Positions 42,897 through 51,385 of a DNA stretch of 53,927 nt are shown here, one piece after another. Within the stretch, counting starts at the first letter, position 1. Every line of letters starts with the position of its first letter. This DNA is from JAJUFS01 sp964599565 (lineage in GTDB: Bacteria > Pseudomonadota > Gammaproteobacteria > Natronospirales > JAJUFS01): NCBI GenBank assembly GCA_964599565.1, contig CAZRFE010000008.1, positions 1 through 53,927 on the forward strand, given 5' to 3'. A program made the translations under genes and the position numbers. The notes under the pieces are model-generated. The model did no database searches. It had not been told where the DNA came from and saw nothing but the letters and a program-made list of their open reading frames with translations.

Positions 42897-43808
42897 ATGC
42901 CGGCTTTCAGACCTTCTTCTGCCGCGCGCAGAAACCCCTTGTTCGCGGCGATTCTCGCCTGCGTGCTGCTGCTTGCGATGAGCGCGTGCGGTGGTGGCGG
43001 TGGTGGTGGCGGTGGTGACACCACGAACGATCCACCGCCCGACAACAACAACGACGACGACACCATCGAGCCGACGCTCGCGTCCATCCAGGAAAACGTC
43101 TTCACGCCGATCTGCACCGCGTGTCACGCAGGCTCGAGCGCACCGCAGGGCCTGCGCCTGGAAGCAGGCGCGTCCTATGCCATGCTCGTCGACGTCGCGA
43201 GCGTTGAAGTGCCGGAACTGATGCGCGTCGATCCGGGCAACCCGGACGGCAGCTACATCATTCACAAGCTCGAAGGCTCGCAGGCCGTCGGCGATCGCAT
43301 GCCGCAGGGCGGACCGTATCTCTCGCAGGCGACCATCGATGCGATACGCCAGTGGATAACGGACGGCGCGCAGGATTCCGGCGCCGACGGCGAAGGCAGC
43401 GATACGCCGGACTACAAGCGCGTCGCGACACTGGACAGCGCATGGCCGGTGGCGGACAGCGTGCTCGATGCGCCGCCTGCACGCATCCTGCTGGTTGCAG
43501 ACGGCGAGCTCGATGCATCGCTGCTGCATGAAGGTTCCGTGCAGCTCGTGAAGCTCGACGACATCGATGCGCTCACGCAGGCGCCGCGCACGATGAATGC
43601 ATCGCTGCGCATTACCTCGCTTGCACCGACGGTCATCGAACTGCGCGCACCGGACAACGCATGGACGAACGGCCGTTACGCCGTGCGCGTCGCCGGCTCC
43701 GGCGCGTATGCCGTCGCGGATCGCGCCGGTCGCGTGATCGACGGCGATGCCGACGGCGAACCCGGCGGCGACTTCGTCGTGCAGTTCGACGTGGAGCGCG
43801 CGCAATGA
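42897..43808 (+). CDS. Monohaem cytochrome c lipoprotein
   Basis: A 303-aa secreted lipoprotein. The signal ends MSAC (Cys31), followed by nine Gly (32-40) and an acidic, disordered linker. A single haem motif CTACH lies at 73-77, and SQATIDAIRQWITDGAQ resembles the C-terminal helix of planctomycete-type c-domains, with DRMPQGG supplying a possible axial Met. Residues about 180-300 are a beta-sandwich ending DGDADGEPGGDFVVQF. It has a strong SD (GGAGG). Its TGA overlaps the ATG of the haem-porin gene, so the two proteins are made together, probably as one outer-membrane electron-transfer unit. Confidence 0.8.
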   Translation: MPAFRPSSAARRNPLFAAILACVLLLAMSACGGGGGGGGGDTTNDPPPDNNNDDDTIEPTLASIQENVFTPICTACHAGSSAPQGLRLEAGASYAMLVDVASVEVPELMRVDPGNPDGSYIIHKLEGSQAVGDRMPQGGPYLSQATIDAIRQWITDGAQDSGADGEGSDTPDYKRVATLDSAWPVADSVLDAPPARILLVADGELDASLLHEGSVQLVKLDDIDALTQAPRTMNASLRITSLAPTVIELRAPDNAWTNGRYAVRVAGSGAYAVADRAGRVIDGDADGEPGGDFVVQFDVERAQ

Positions 43809-44899
43809 TGCACCGTTCACACGCCCCGGCCCTTCTCGGGCTGGGGCTTGCGCTTCTGTGCGCGCCGTCCGTGCACGCCGAACCGTGGATCGCCGTGCAA
43901 CAGGGAATGAAATGCGCAAGCTGTCACGTCAACGCCAGCGGCGGCGGCATGCGCAACGCGTACGGCAATCTCTATGCGCAGATGACGCTCGCCGCGCAAT
44001 CGCTCGCCGCCACGGATGCGAAATGGACCGGTCGCGTGAACGACCATCTTGCCGCCGGCGGCAACCTGCGCAGCAACGCAACGTTCATCGATGTGCCGAA
44101 CCAGGAGAGCGTGCAGGAATTCGCGCTCGAGGAAACGCGTCTTTACCTCGACTTCTCGCCGCTCCCCGGCCGCGTGGACGTCTACCTCGATCAGCGCGTC
44201 GCGCCCGGCGGCAGCCTCACGCTGGAAGCCTACGCACGTTACTGGTCCCAGGATCACGACTGGTACGTGAAGGCAGGACAGATGTATCTCCCGTTCGGGC
44301 TGCGGCTTGAAGACGACACCGCGTTCATCCGCCAGGCAACGGGCATCAACTTCAACACGCCGGATCGCGGCATGGAGATCGGCTGGGAGACGGCGCGCTG
44401 GTCGTTGCAGGCGGCGGTATCGAACGGCACCGGCGGCGGTGCGGAGATCGATGATGGCAAGCAGCTGAGCCTGCGGGCCGTGCGCGTCGCGGGCCGATGG
44501 CGCGCCGGTGCGAGCGTGAACATGAACGATACCGAGGCCGGCACGCGCAACATGCAGAACGTGTTCGCGGGCCTGCGCACCGGGCCCGTCGCATGGCTTG
44601 CGGAGATCGACACCATCAGCGACGACACGCTCGCAGCGGGAACGCTCGATCAGCGCATCGCGCTCGTCGAGGCGAACTGGCTCGTGCGGCAGGGGCACAA
44701 CCTGAAGCTCACGGCGGAACACTTCGATCCGAACGTCGATTTCGATGACGACGAACAGCGGCGCTACAGCGTGGTGTGGGAGTACTTTCCGTTCGAGTTC
44801 GTCGAGCTGCGTCTTGGCGCACGCATCTACGACGGCGATCCCGCGATCGACCTGCAGAACCGCGAAGTCGCGTTCCTGCAGGTGCACGGTTACTACTGA
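43805..44899 (+). CDS. Haem-binding (CxxCH) protein fused to porin-like beta-barrel (Cyc2-like layout)
   Basis: A 364-aa protein with a signal peptide (1-25, ending VHA-E). A short cytochrome head follows with CASCH at 37-41 inside GMKCASCHVNASGGGMRNAYG; the rest (about 60-364) alternates polar and hydrophobic residues with many aromatic girdle residues and ends in a Tyr-Tyr C-terminus, typical of an outer-membrane barrel. This head-plus-barrel order recalls Cyc2 of iron oxidisers, though resemblance by sequence is not shown. The ATG 43805 overlaps the cytochrome lipoprotein's stop. Confidence 0.7.
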   Translation: MMHRSHAPALLGLGLALLCAPSVHAEPWIAVQQGMKCASCHVNASGGGMRNAYGNLYAQMTLAAQSLAATDAKWTGRVNDHLAAGGNLRSNATFIDVPNQESVQEFALEETRLYLDFSPLPGRVDVYLDQRVAPGGSLTLEAYARYWSQDHDWYVKAGQMYLPFGLRLEDDTAFIRQATGINFNTPDRGMEIGWETARWSLQAAVSNGTGGGAEIDDGKQLSLRAVRVAGRWRAGASVNMNDTEAGTRNMQNVFAGLRTGPVAWLAEIDTISDDTLAAGTLDQRIALVEANWLVRQGHNLKLTAEHFDPNVDFDDDEQRRYSVVWEYFPFEFVELRLGARIYDGDPAIDLQNREVAFLQVHGYY

Positions 44900-44905
44900 T
44901 GGAAT

Positions 44906-44927
44906 GCGGCGGCCGCAGGGCCGCCGC
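44906..44927. terminator. GC hairpin between convergent genes
   Basis: GCGGCGGCC / GCAG / GGCCGCCGC, a perfect 9-bp stem between the haem-porin stop and the MAPEG stop. No T-run. Confidence 0.5.
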
Positions 44928-44931
44928 CTGC

Positions 44932-45321
44932 CTACACCAGGAGCGCCGCGGCCAGCGTGAGCTGCGCCGCAAGACCGGCGGCGAACGCAAGCGTGCGCAG
45001 CCACGGAATCGCGAGCGCGTACACGATGTAATGCACGACGCGCGCCCAGAAGTACGCCATCGCCGCCATCGCCGTCGCTGCGGTGTTGACGCCGAGCACT
45101 TCCACCGCGAGCACGAGCGGCGCGAACACCACGAGGTTCTCCACCGCGTTCATGTGCGCGGCCTTCATGCGCTCAGCCCATGGCGCAAGCGGCGCTGGAT
45201 TGTCGGGATAACCGACGGTGGCCGCGACGCCGCGCACCGCGATCCGGTTGAGAACATATGGCAGCCACAGCAGCGCGGTGAATGTTGCCGTCAGTACGAG
45301 GTACAGCATTTCGGTGCTCAT
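44932..45321 (-). CDS. MAPEG family membrane protein
   Basis: A 129-aa protein with four membrane helices of the membrane-associated eicosanoid/glutathione (MAPEG) fold. The conserved NAVENLVVFAPLV (about 62-74) and ARVVHYIVYALAIPWLRTLAF carry the usual Asn, Glu and Arg/Tyr residues. Bacterial members may act as glutathione transferases or peroxidases. SD GGAGG precedes ATG 45321. Confidence 0.9.
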   Translation of the reverse strand: MSTEMLYLVLTATFTALLWLPYVLNRIAVRGVAATVGYPDNPAPLAPWAERMKAAHMNAVENLVVFAPLVLAVEVLGVNTAATAMAAMAYFWARVVHYIVYALAIPWLRTLAFAAGLAAQLTLAAALLV

Positions 45322-45481
45322 CGCCCCTCCTTCGAGAGCATGGAATGACCCATTGAGAATAGATGATCTGCGCAGCCACGCCGGACTCCCCAAGGGTGGT
45401 TTCAACTAGGTGGATCGCTGGCTGTCCTGCCTTCATCCGCACGGCCTAAGTTCGACCCGAACAACGGACGGAGAAGCAGCG

Positions 45482-45920
45482 ATGAACCACGGCAAGCANN
45501 NNNNNNNNNNNNNNNNNNNNNNNNNNNNNNNNNNNNNNNNNNNNNNNNNNNNNNNNNNNNNNNNNNNNNNNNNNNNNNNNNNNNNNNNNNNNNNNNNNTG
45601 TTCCCTCGCAGATGGAACAGGATGCGCGGCGCGAACGCCTGCAGCACGCCGAGGAAGAAGGCGATGCCATGCGGCGAAAGGCCGCGCGCGCGAATGACGA
45701 ACCGCAGGAACGCACCGCGCCGGCGGGATCGCGCCGCGCGGACAGCGATGCGCAGCAGGCGGATCGCGAAGCGCGTCGCGGTGCACGCAGCACGGGCGCG
45801 GACGAAGGCATGCAGGATGGCGCGGGCGTGGAACGCGAACAGGCAGGCAATCCTGCAAGGTTGAGCGACCGCGGGCCGCGGCAGCACGACGTGGATCGCG
45901 AACTGCCGCGCGGCGACTGA
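45482..45920 (+). CDS. Charged hypothetical protein interrupted by assembly gap
   Basis: ATG 45482 with GGAGAAG upstream opens MNHGK before 100 N. After the gap, a frame ending at 45920 continues as highly charged Arg/Glu/Ala/Gln-rich sequence (VPSQMEQDARRERLQHAEE onward). The two parts are out of frame if the N-run is taken literally, but its length is arbitrary. It appears to be one small hydrophilic protein; no family seen. It ends 6 nt from the convergent membrane protein. Confidence 0.45.
45499..45598. other. Assembly gap (100 N)
   Basis: Exactly 100 N, a fixed-size placeholder. The true length and content are unknown. Confidence 1.
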
Positions 45921-45926
45921 TCGTCT

Positions 45927-46601
45927 TCAGGCGGCGCGCAGCGGTTTCCCGGCCGTGCTTTCGCGATGCCGGTCGATCCAGTAGCCCCAGATCACGAGCA
46001 GCCACTGCGCCTGCCCGACCCAGGCAATGGCGGTGACGCTCGGCGGCGGTTCGCCGAACGCATTCGCGAAATGAATCAGCAGCAGGAAGACGACAAGACC
46101 CCACAGGCTGAACACGCCCGTGCGATCCTTCGCGCGCGTTGACGTCACGTACAGCCACAGCGCCGCGCCGAACAGCGCAAGTTCGAGCGCCAGCGTCGCG
46201 GCCACCGAATTCCACAGGCCGAGCCCGACCTTGAAATCGCTGCCGGGAACAATCGGCAGGTCCGCACGGTGCACGACGAAATCCAGCAGCCAGTGACTCA
46301 CGACGAGCGCGGCAAGCACGAATGCGCCGCGCGAGCGGCGTTTCCGCCACCGGTAAAGCAGTGCAAACGCGATGCCCCACAGGAGTGCGGCAAGCAGGCT
46401 GTGCGACACCGGGTAGCTTTCGAAATCCAGCGGCGTGAACGCGGTGATGCCAGGCGCGATGCGCACATGCTCGATGCCGAGCAGCAGCAGCGTCGGCCAC
46501 AGCAGGTCGACGAACTGCGCGGCCAGGAAAAGCGTGCCGAGCGATACCGCCGGCGCGAATTTCCGTGCGGCGAACCCCACCGCGAAATGACCGATGAACA
46601 T
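45927..46601 (-). CDS. YdjM/DUF457-like metal-dependent-hydrolase membrane protein
   Basis: A 224-aa inner-membrane protein with about six helices. Conserved polar residues are within or near helices: GHFAVGFAARK (4-14), AAQFVDLLWPTLLLLGIEHV and SYPVSHSLLAALLWG. This His/Asp arrangement is the one seen in the inner-membrane metal-dependent hydrolase family that includes YdjM. ATG 46601 gives this N-terminus. Activity unproven. Confidence 0.7.
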   Translation of the reverse strand: MFIGHFAVGFAARKFAPAVSLGTLFLAAQFVDLLWPTLLLLGIEHVRIAPGITAFTPLDFESYPVSHSLLAALLWGIAFALLYRWRKRRSRGAFVLAALVVSHWLLDFVVHRADLPIVPGSDFKVGLGLWNSVAATLALELALFGAALWLYVTSTRAKDRTGVFSLWGLVVFLLLIHFANAFGEPPPSVTAIAWVGQAQWLLVIWGYWIDRHRESTAGKPLRAA

Positions 46602-46768
46602 GGTTGCCACCCCCTTCCGGCTCGCCCGTGAACGCGCGCGATGATACGCCATCGATCGGGCGAGACGTCTGCGCGCATTGCCGGTATCATGCGCCGCGCA
46701 GTTGGGGGACTGCACGCCCCCTGCCGCACATTCACACATTCACTCGCGCTTGCATGGGAGCACCCGCA

Positions 46769-47512
46769 ATGAAACGTGCCTGCCTCGCCGGCATCCTGCT
46801 GTCCTTCACCCTGCCCGCCTTCGCGGCGGAACCGTCGCCGTCCGCGCTGATGCTCGAACTGCCGGAAATTCCTTCCACCCTGCAACCGGAAAGCTGCGAC
46901 GCCGCCGATGCGCTGCTCGCGCGCGCCGAGGAACAGGCGATGGCAGACATGATGCGTTCACAGCAGCTCGCCATGAGCGGAATGTCCGCAGGCGCCAGCG
47001 CCGTCAGCGACAGCCAGGGCGACCTCATCGCGCGACTGCTCGATCCCGCATCGATGACGTGCGAGATGAACATCGCGCAGGCGCAGTCCGGCATCGACGT
47101 CGCGGAAGACTACCGGCAGGAACAGTGGAATCTTGACGCGCGGATCGAAGATGACGTGGAAACGACGTGCCCGGTGATCGGCATGGCGGATTACCGCGAC
47201 CCCGGCTGCGTCAATCCGATCCGCAAGCGCGGACTCGCCGAGCAGCGCGAAGCGCTGACGCGTTTCATCGCGAACGCGAACGCGCAGCTGCGCAAGGCGC
47301 GCGGCGATTACGCGCAGTGCTCGAAGTCGCGCGAGGAACTTGCCGCACAGGCAACCGCCGCGAAGCTGCCCGCGCAGTATCTCGCCATTGCGCAGGGTGC
47401 AGCCACGAACGGCTGGCAGCAGCTTTCCGTGCTCACCGATCAGTTCAGGTCGCTGTGCGAAACGGCAGCGAGCGCCGCCTCGCAGATCAAGGAACGCGAA
47501 CGGGCGTGGTAA
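46769..47512 (+). CDS. Secreted cysteine-containing helical protein
   Basis: A 247-aa protein with a signal peptide (1-20, ending AFA-A). The mature part is mostly helical with six Cys (ESCDAAD, MTCEMN, TTCPVIG, PGCVNP, AQCSKS, SLCETA), likely three disulfides. GGGAG precedes ATG 46769, and a TATCAT -10-like box lies at 46685-46690. No family recognised. Confidence 0.7.
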   Translation: MKRACLAGILLSFTLPAFAAEPSPSALMLELPEIPSTLQPESCDAADALLARAEEQAMADMMRSQQLAMSGMSAGASAVSDSQGDLIARLLDPASMTCEMNIAQAQSGIDVAEDYRQEQWNLDARIEDDVETTCPVIGMADYRDPGCVNPIRKRGLAEQREALTRFIANANAQLRKARGDYAQCSKSREELAAQATAAKLPAQYLAIAQGAATNGWQQLSVLTDQFRSLCETAASAASQIKERERAW

Positions 47513-47520
47513 GACAGGAA

Positions 47521-47550
47521 CAGGCGGCCCGGTGCGGGCCGCCTGCCTGT
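47521..47550. terminator. Terminator hairpin between the Cys-rich protein and the EF-hand gene
   Basis: CAGGCGGCCCG / GTG / CGGGCCGCCTG, an 11-bp stem (47521-47545) followed by CCTGTTC. It is shared by the convergent genes. Confidence 0.65.
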
Positions 47551-47563
47551 TCAACGGCCGGCG

Positions 47564-48300
47564 TTACTGCGATGCGCCGTCACCCTTGATCTCCTGCTTC
47601 TCGATGTAACCGCTGCTGTCTGCATCGATTCCGTCGAACGTACGGTTGACGTATTCGTTGCTGCTGCCTTCCTCGCGGCTGATGCGGTCATCGCCATCCG
47701 CGTCGATCTGCTGGAACGCCGCGTCGCTCATCTTGGGCCCGCTGCGTTGCTGCGAACCGGACGCACCTGTCTGCTGCATNNNNNNNNNNNNNNNNNNNNN
47801 NNNNNNNNNNNNNNNNNNNNNNNNNNNNNNNNNNNNNNNNNNNNNNNNNNNNNNNNNNNNNNNNNNNNNNNNNNNNNNNCGCTGCCCTGTTGCGAGCCGG
47901 ACGCACCCGTCTGCTGCATCGTCGGCTGTGCGCTGGAATCGGACTGCCAGCCGGACTGCGAACCATCCTGCTGGCTGCCGGTCTGCGCGGCACCGGATTG
48001 CGCGCCCGTCTGCTGCATCGTCGACTGCGTGTCGCCCTGTCCGCTGCTTGTCTGCTGCGTATCGAACGTCGCCGTTCCCTGGCCGGTGCTTGCCGATTCC
48101 ACTTCCGTGCGCGAGAGGCGCTGGTCGCCATCGGTGTCGGCCTGCTCGAACGATGCACTCACGCCTTGCACGTTCTGCCATTCGCTCTGGCTGAGATAGC
48201 CGTCCTGGTCGGTGTCGTTCTCGTTGAAGTTCACGTCCTGCGCGAGCACGGCGCCCGAGGAGAAGAGTCCTGCAAGCAGGACTGGAGTCAGCGTTTTCAT
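47564..48300 (-). CDS. Secreted EF-hand protein with Gln/Ser/Gly repeats (interrupted by assembly gap)
   Basis: A signal peptide (1-20, ending VLA-Q), two canonical EF-hand loops near the N-terminus (DTDQDGYLSQSE, 29-40; DTDGDQRLSRTE, 55-66), a low-complexity Gln/Ser/Thr/Gly linker with recurring MQQTGA units, then two more loops after the gap (DADGDDRISREE, and DADSSGYIEKQE, in which one acidic ligand is replaced by Ser). Four sites could bind calcium. CAGGAGG precedes ATG 48300. The 100-N gap falls in the repeat, so protein length is unknown and the frames on either side do not join literally. Confidence 0.8.
47751..47919. repeat. Direct repeat flanking the assembly gap in the EF-hand gene
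   Basis: A 29-bp unit at 47751-47779 recurs at 47891-47919 with two mismatches, one on each side of the N-run. It encodes the MQQTGASGSQQ segment. A tandem array was probably collapsed here by the assembler. Confidence 0.75.
47780..47879. other. Assembly gap (100 N)
   Basis: Exactly 100 N inside a tandem repeat, so this is a repeat-induced scaffold break. Confidence 1.
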
Positions 48301-48604
48301 GTTCGCCTCCTGAATGGAACATTGCGGGAGACGAGTGACTGCGGACTGCTTTCGGCCGTTGCAAGGCAAAAAACCGAAAATAATTCCTTGTGCGCCAGCG
48401 GGAAGTGCGCCGAAGGTCCTGCGTACTTTCATCTATCCCATTTCCCGGAACGACCGCAGCCGCCGGTGCTTTGCGAATTTTCGTTGTGCGCTCCCGTGAT
48501 GCGTGGATGGCAGCACGGTGCTGCGTGTGCCATCGTCTGCTTCGCACACCTTGATGCGAGGTCGGCGGCATGTTTTCTTCGAGGGGCGCGATGGCGCATC
48601 GCGC
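48301..48604. other. Intergenic region between EF-hand gene and DUF1028 gene
   Basis: About 300 nt of divergent leader. It contains an AT-rich patch at 48367-48395 (likely promoter area for the minus-strand EF-hand gene). The DUF1028 frame stays open upstream to a GTG at 48503, but family alignment favours a later start. No RNA gene or repeat seen. Confidence 0.4.
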
Positions 48605-49264
48605 ATGACGTTCTCGATCGTCGCGCGCTGCGCGCGCACCGGCAAATGCGGTGTCGGCGCGGCGACGGCTGCGACCGCGGTCGGCAAGCTGGCGTCGCAC
48701 GCCATGGCCCACTGCGGCGCCGTGGCAACGCAGGCGCTCATCAATCCGTACATCGGTTATGACGGTCTTCGACTGCTTGCACGCGGATGCAGCGCGAAGC
48801 ATGCACTCGAGCAGTTGATTGCAACCGATCCGCATCCGGAAAAACGCCAGGTCGGCATCGTGGATCGCGACGGCAACACCGCGGCGTGGACCGGCCGCGA
48901 GAACCTTCACTGGGCCGGACACCGGCAGGGTCGCGGATTCTGTGCGCAGGGCAATCGCATGGCGGGGCCGCGAGTACTGGATGCCGTGATCGACACCATG
49001 CACGACACCGAGGATCGCGAACTCGCCGAACGCCTGCTGCTCGCGCTTGAAGCCGGCGACGCAGAAGGCGGCGACAGGAAGGGCGAGCGTTCAGGCAACA
49101 TCTTCGTGTTCGACCGCGAGGAATATCCGCAGTGGGACATTCGTGTGGACGATCACGATGAACCCGTCAGGGAACTGCGCCGCCTGTTCCATCTCTTCCA
49201 GGACGAACTGCTGCCGCACATGGAGCGCATGCCGACGCGCGCGGACTATCCGCCGATCGCTTGA
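48605..49264 (+). CDS. DUF1028 family protein (predicted Ntn-hydrolase fold)
   Basis: A 219-aa protein. MTFSIVARCARTGKCGVGA, HCGAVATQALINPYIGYDGLRLL and the RQVGIVDRDGNTAAWTG stretch are DUF1028 signatures; NRMAGPRVLDAVIDTM also matches. Members are predicted Ntn-hydrolases with Thr2 as a possible nucleophile, which supports ATG 48605 as start. Commonly annotated as a secreted or peptidoglycan-linked hydrolase in relatives, but no signal peptide is seen here. Function not established. Confidence 0.85.
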   Translation: MTFSIVARCARTGKCGVGAATAATAVGKLASHAMAHCGAVATQALINPYIGYDGLRLLARGCSAKHALEQLIATDPHPEKRQVGIVDRDGNTAAWTGRENLHWAGHRQGRGFCAQGNRMAGPRVLDAVIDTMHDTEDRELAERLLLALEAGDAEGGDRKGERSGNIFVFDREEYPQWDIRVDDHDEPVRELRRLFHLFQDELLPHMERMPTRADYPPIA

Positions 49265-49288
49265 CCGGCGGCGGCAGCCTGCTACGCT
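49261..49288 (+). promoter_or_regulatory. Candidate sigma70 promoter for the hydrolase lipoprotein
   Basis: TTGACC (49261-49266), 16-nt spacer, TACGCT (49283-49288). The -35 overlaps the DUF1028 stop codon. A leader of about 37 nt would carry the AAGGAG ribosome site. Confidence 0.5.
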
Positions 49289-49331
49289 CATCCGGCAATT
49301 CCTTCAGCATTCTTCCGGCAAGGAGCCAACC

Positions 49332-50360
49332 ATGCATCTGCGCAATCTCGTCTTCATCATCTCCACACTCCTGCTCGCCGCGTGCACGGCAGGACGCGAT
49401 CACCCCGAGCGCAGCCTGGCGTACTTCGACAACACCGGTCGCAGCGACGTGCTGTCGGGCGGTGTGCGCGTGATTCCCGTTGAAACGGACTTCGGCACGT
49501 TCAATGTCTGGACCCGGCGGACCGGCAACAACCCTTCCATCAAGGTGTTGCTGCTGCATGGCGGTCCGGGAGCGACGCATGAGTATTTCGAGGCGTTCGA
49601 CAGTTTCCTTCCGGGTGCGGGCATCGAGTACTACTACTACGACCAGCTCGGTTCGCATTACAGCGACCAGCCGGACGATCCGCGCGTCAACGACGTGGAC
49701 CGTTTCGTGGAAGAAGTGGAACAGGTGCGCAAGGCGCTTGGCCTGGATGCGGGCAACTTCTACCTGCTCGGGCACTCGTGGGGCGGCATTCTTGCAATCG
49801 AATATGCCTTGAAGCATCCGCAGAACCTCAAGGCACTGGTGATCTCGAACATGATGGCAAGCATTCCCGCCTACAACGCGTACGCGGAAGACGTGCTGAT
49901 GCCGCGCATGGACCAGGACGTGCTTGCGGAGATCAAGGCGCTGGAAGCCGCGAAGGATTACGGCAATCCTCGTTACGAGGAACTGCTCATGGAACACCAC
50001 TACCGCTACCACGTGTTGCGCATGCCGCCCGCCGAATGGCCCGAGCCTGCGGTGCGTTCCTTCGCGCACATCAATCCGGATGTCTACATTCCGATGCAGG
50101 GGCCGAGAGAACTTGGCGCAAGCGGACTGCTCGCCGAGTGGGATCGCACGGCGGATCTCGCCCGCATCACGGTGCCGACGCTCGTCATCGGCGCACGTTA
50201 CGACACGATGGATCCGGAACACATGGAATGGATGGCGGCGCAGTTCCCGAACGGGCAATACCTCGATTGTCCGCAAGGCAGCCACATGGCGATGTACGAC
50301 GACCAGGAAACCTACATGCGCGGACTGATCGACTTCATCCTGGCGGTTGACGGCAAGTGA
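49332..50360 (+). CDS. Proline iminopeptidase-family alpha/beta hydrolase, lipoprotein
   Basis: A 342-aa lipoprotein (lipobox LAAC, Cys18). The alpha/beta hydrolase fold has the oxyanion HGGPGATHEY (76-85), nucleophile Ser149 in GHSWGG (147-152), the acid in ARYDTMDPE and the catalytic His in GSHMAMYDD. The HGGPG motif marks the proline-iminopeptidase S33 family, which releases N-terminal proline from peptides. SD AAGGAG precedes ATG 49332. It probably acts in the periplasm on peptides. Confidence 0.88.
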   Translation: MHLRNLVFIISTLLLAACTAGRDHPERSLAYFDNTGRSDVLSGGVRVIPVETDFGTFNVWTRRTGNNPSIKVLLLHGGPGATHEYFEAFDSFLPGAGIEYYYYDQLGSHYSDQPDDPRVNDVDRFVEEVEQVRKALGLDAGNFYLLGHSWGGILAIEYALKHPQNLKALVISNMMASIPAYNAYAEDVLMPRMDQDVLAEIKALEAAKDYGNPRYEELLMEHHYRYHVLRMPPAEWPEPAVRSFAHINPDVYIPMQGPRELGASGLLAEWDRTADLARITVPTLVIGARYDTMDPEHMEWMAAQFPNGQYLDCPQGSHMAMYDDQETYMRGLIDFILAVDGK

Positions 50361-50368
50361 TGCCTGCA

Positions 50369-50404
50369 GGAAGAAAAAGCCCGCGGCAGCGGGCTTTTTC
50401 TTCC
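50369..50404. terminator. Bidirectional rho-independent terminator
   Basis: A perfect 16-bp stem, GGAAGAAAAAGCCCGC / GGCA / GCGGGCTTTTTCTTCC, with T-runs in both directions. It separates the hydrolase from the convergent DUF817 gene. Confidence 0.92.
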
Positions 50405-50451
50405 TTGCCTTGAAGCGGCTTCCCGGCGGACTCGCCGAACAGCCGTTCTCC

Positions 50452-51288
50452 TCATCGTTCCTGGCCGGCCGCCTTCAGCATTCCCGCCGCGCGCACGGTC
50501 ACGGGCGATGCATCCTCCACAAGAAGACGCGGCCGGTTCACGAGCGACACCAGCACGAAGCTCAGCATCATCAGCAGGAACCAGGCGACAAGCTTGGTGA
50601 GCGGCACGAGGTGCCATTCCACCGCCTGCGATGGATAGATCCACACGCGCGTGAACGTCGCGATGTTCTCCGCGATCCAGATGAACAGTGCGACAAGCAC
50701 GAAACCGAGCAGCAGCGGCATGCGACGGTAGACCCTGTCCACGCGGAAATGGATCCACACGTTCCGGTACAGCACGAACGATGCGGCGACCAGCAGCCAG
50801 CGCGCATCGGCAAGAAAATGGTGCGTGAAGAAATTGAGATAGATGAACGCAACAAGCAGCGCCGTCATCCACAGCGGCGGGTAGCTTGAAAAGCGGAACT
50901 CGAAAACGCGCCAGGCGCGCGCGATGTAGCTGCCCACCGCGCTGTACATGAAGCCCGCGAACAGCGGCACCGTCATCACGCCGATCACGAAATTCCCGGG
51001 ATACGCCCAGGAAGCGATCGCCGGATGCGTCTTGAAGATCTCCATGCCGGTCGCAACGAGGTGAAACACGAGGATCACCACGGCCTCGCGCAGCGTTTCC
51101 AGCCGCAGCGCGAGCAGTGCGAGCTGGATCAGAATGGCGGCAATGAACAGGAAGTCGTAGCGAAACAGCGCATCGAAGGGATACCAGAACTGCGTGACGA
51201 TCATGATGCCGAGCAGAAGCCCGCCGAACAGGCACGCCCAGGCCTGCTTCAGGCCGAATATCCAGAACTCATGGAGGAACGCTTTCAT
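50452..51288 (-). CDS. DUF817 family membrane protein
   Basis: A 278-aa inner-membrane protein with about eight helices. EIFKTHPAIASWAYPG, VGSYIARAWRVFE, TFFTHHFLADARW (seen as NFFTHHFLADARWLL) and WHLVPLTKLVAWFLLMML fit the DUF817 family (YoaT-like). Conserved His and Asp in membrane-proximal loops suggest an enzyme, but none is known. ATG 51288 chosen. Confidence 0.8.
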   Translation of the reverse strand: MKAFLHEFWIFGLKQAWACLFGGLLLGIMIVTQFWYPFDALFRYDFLFIAAILIQLALLALRLETLREAVVILVFHLVATGMEIFKTHPAIASWAYPGNFVIGVMTVPLFAGFMYSAVGSYIARAWRVFEFRFSSYPPLWMTALLVAFIYLNFFTHHFLADARWLLVAASFVLYRNVWIHFRVDRVYRRMPLLLGFVLVALFIWIAENIATFTRVWIYPSQAVEWHLVPLTKLVAWFLLMMLSFVLVSLVNRPRLLVEDASPVTVRAAGMLKAAGQER

Positions 51289-51350
51289 GCAGTCGCCGCG
51301 CACCGGGAAGACGGCATGCTCGGTGGAATCGCGCCATCTTGCAACAGCGA

Positions 51351-51379
51351 TTCACAGGAAAGCGACGCGGCCTTATTCT
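51351..51379 (+). promoter_or_regulatory. Sigma70 promoter giving a leaderless GNAT mRNA
   Basis: TTCACA (51351-51356), 17-nt spacer, TATTCT (51374-51379), with ATG 51386 only 6 nt further. Transcription would begin at or within one nt of the start codon. Confidence 0.5.
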
Positions 51380-51385
51380 CCGGCC

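Noticed and set aside
45499..45598. Mobile element insertion at the N-run
   Set aside because: No transposase fragments, inverted repeats or target duplications flank the gap; it is a fixed-size scaffold placeholder.
47887..48070. CRISPR-like repetition in the EF-hand gene
   Set aside because: The repeats are in-frame, code for Gln/Ser/Gly-rich peptide, lack regular spacers and fall within a coding frame.
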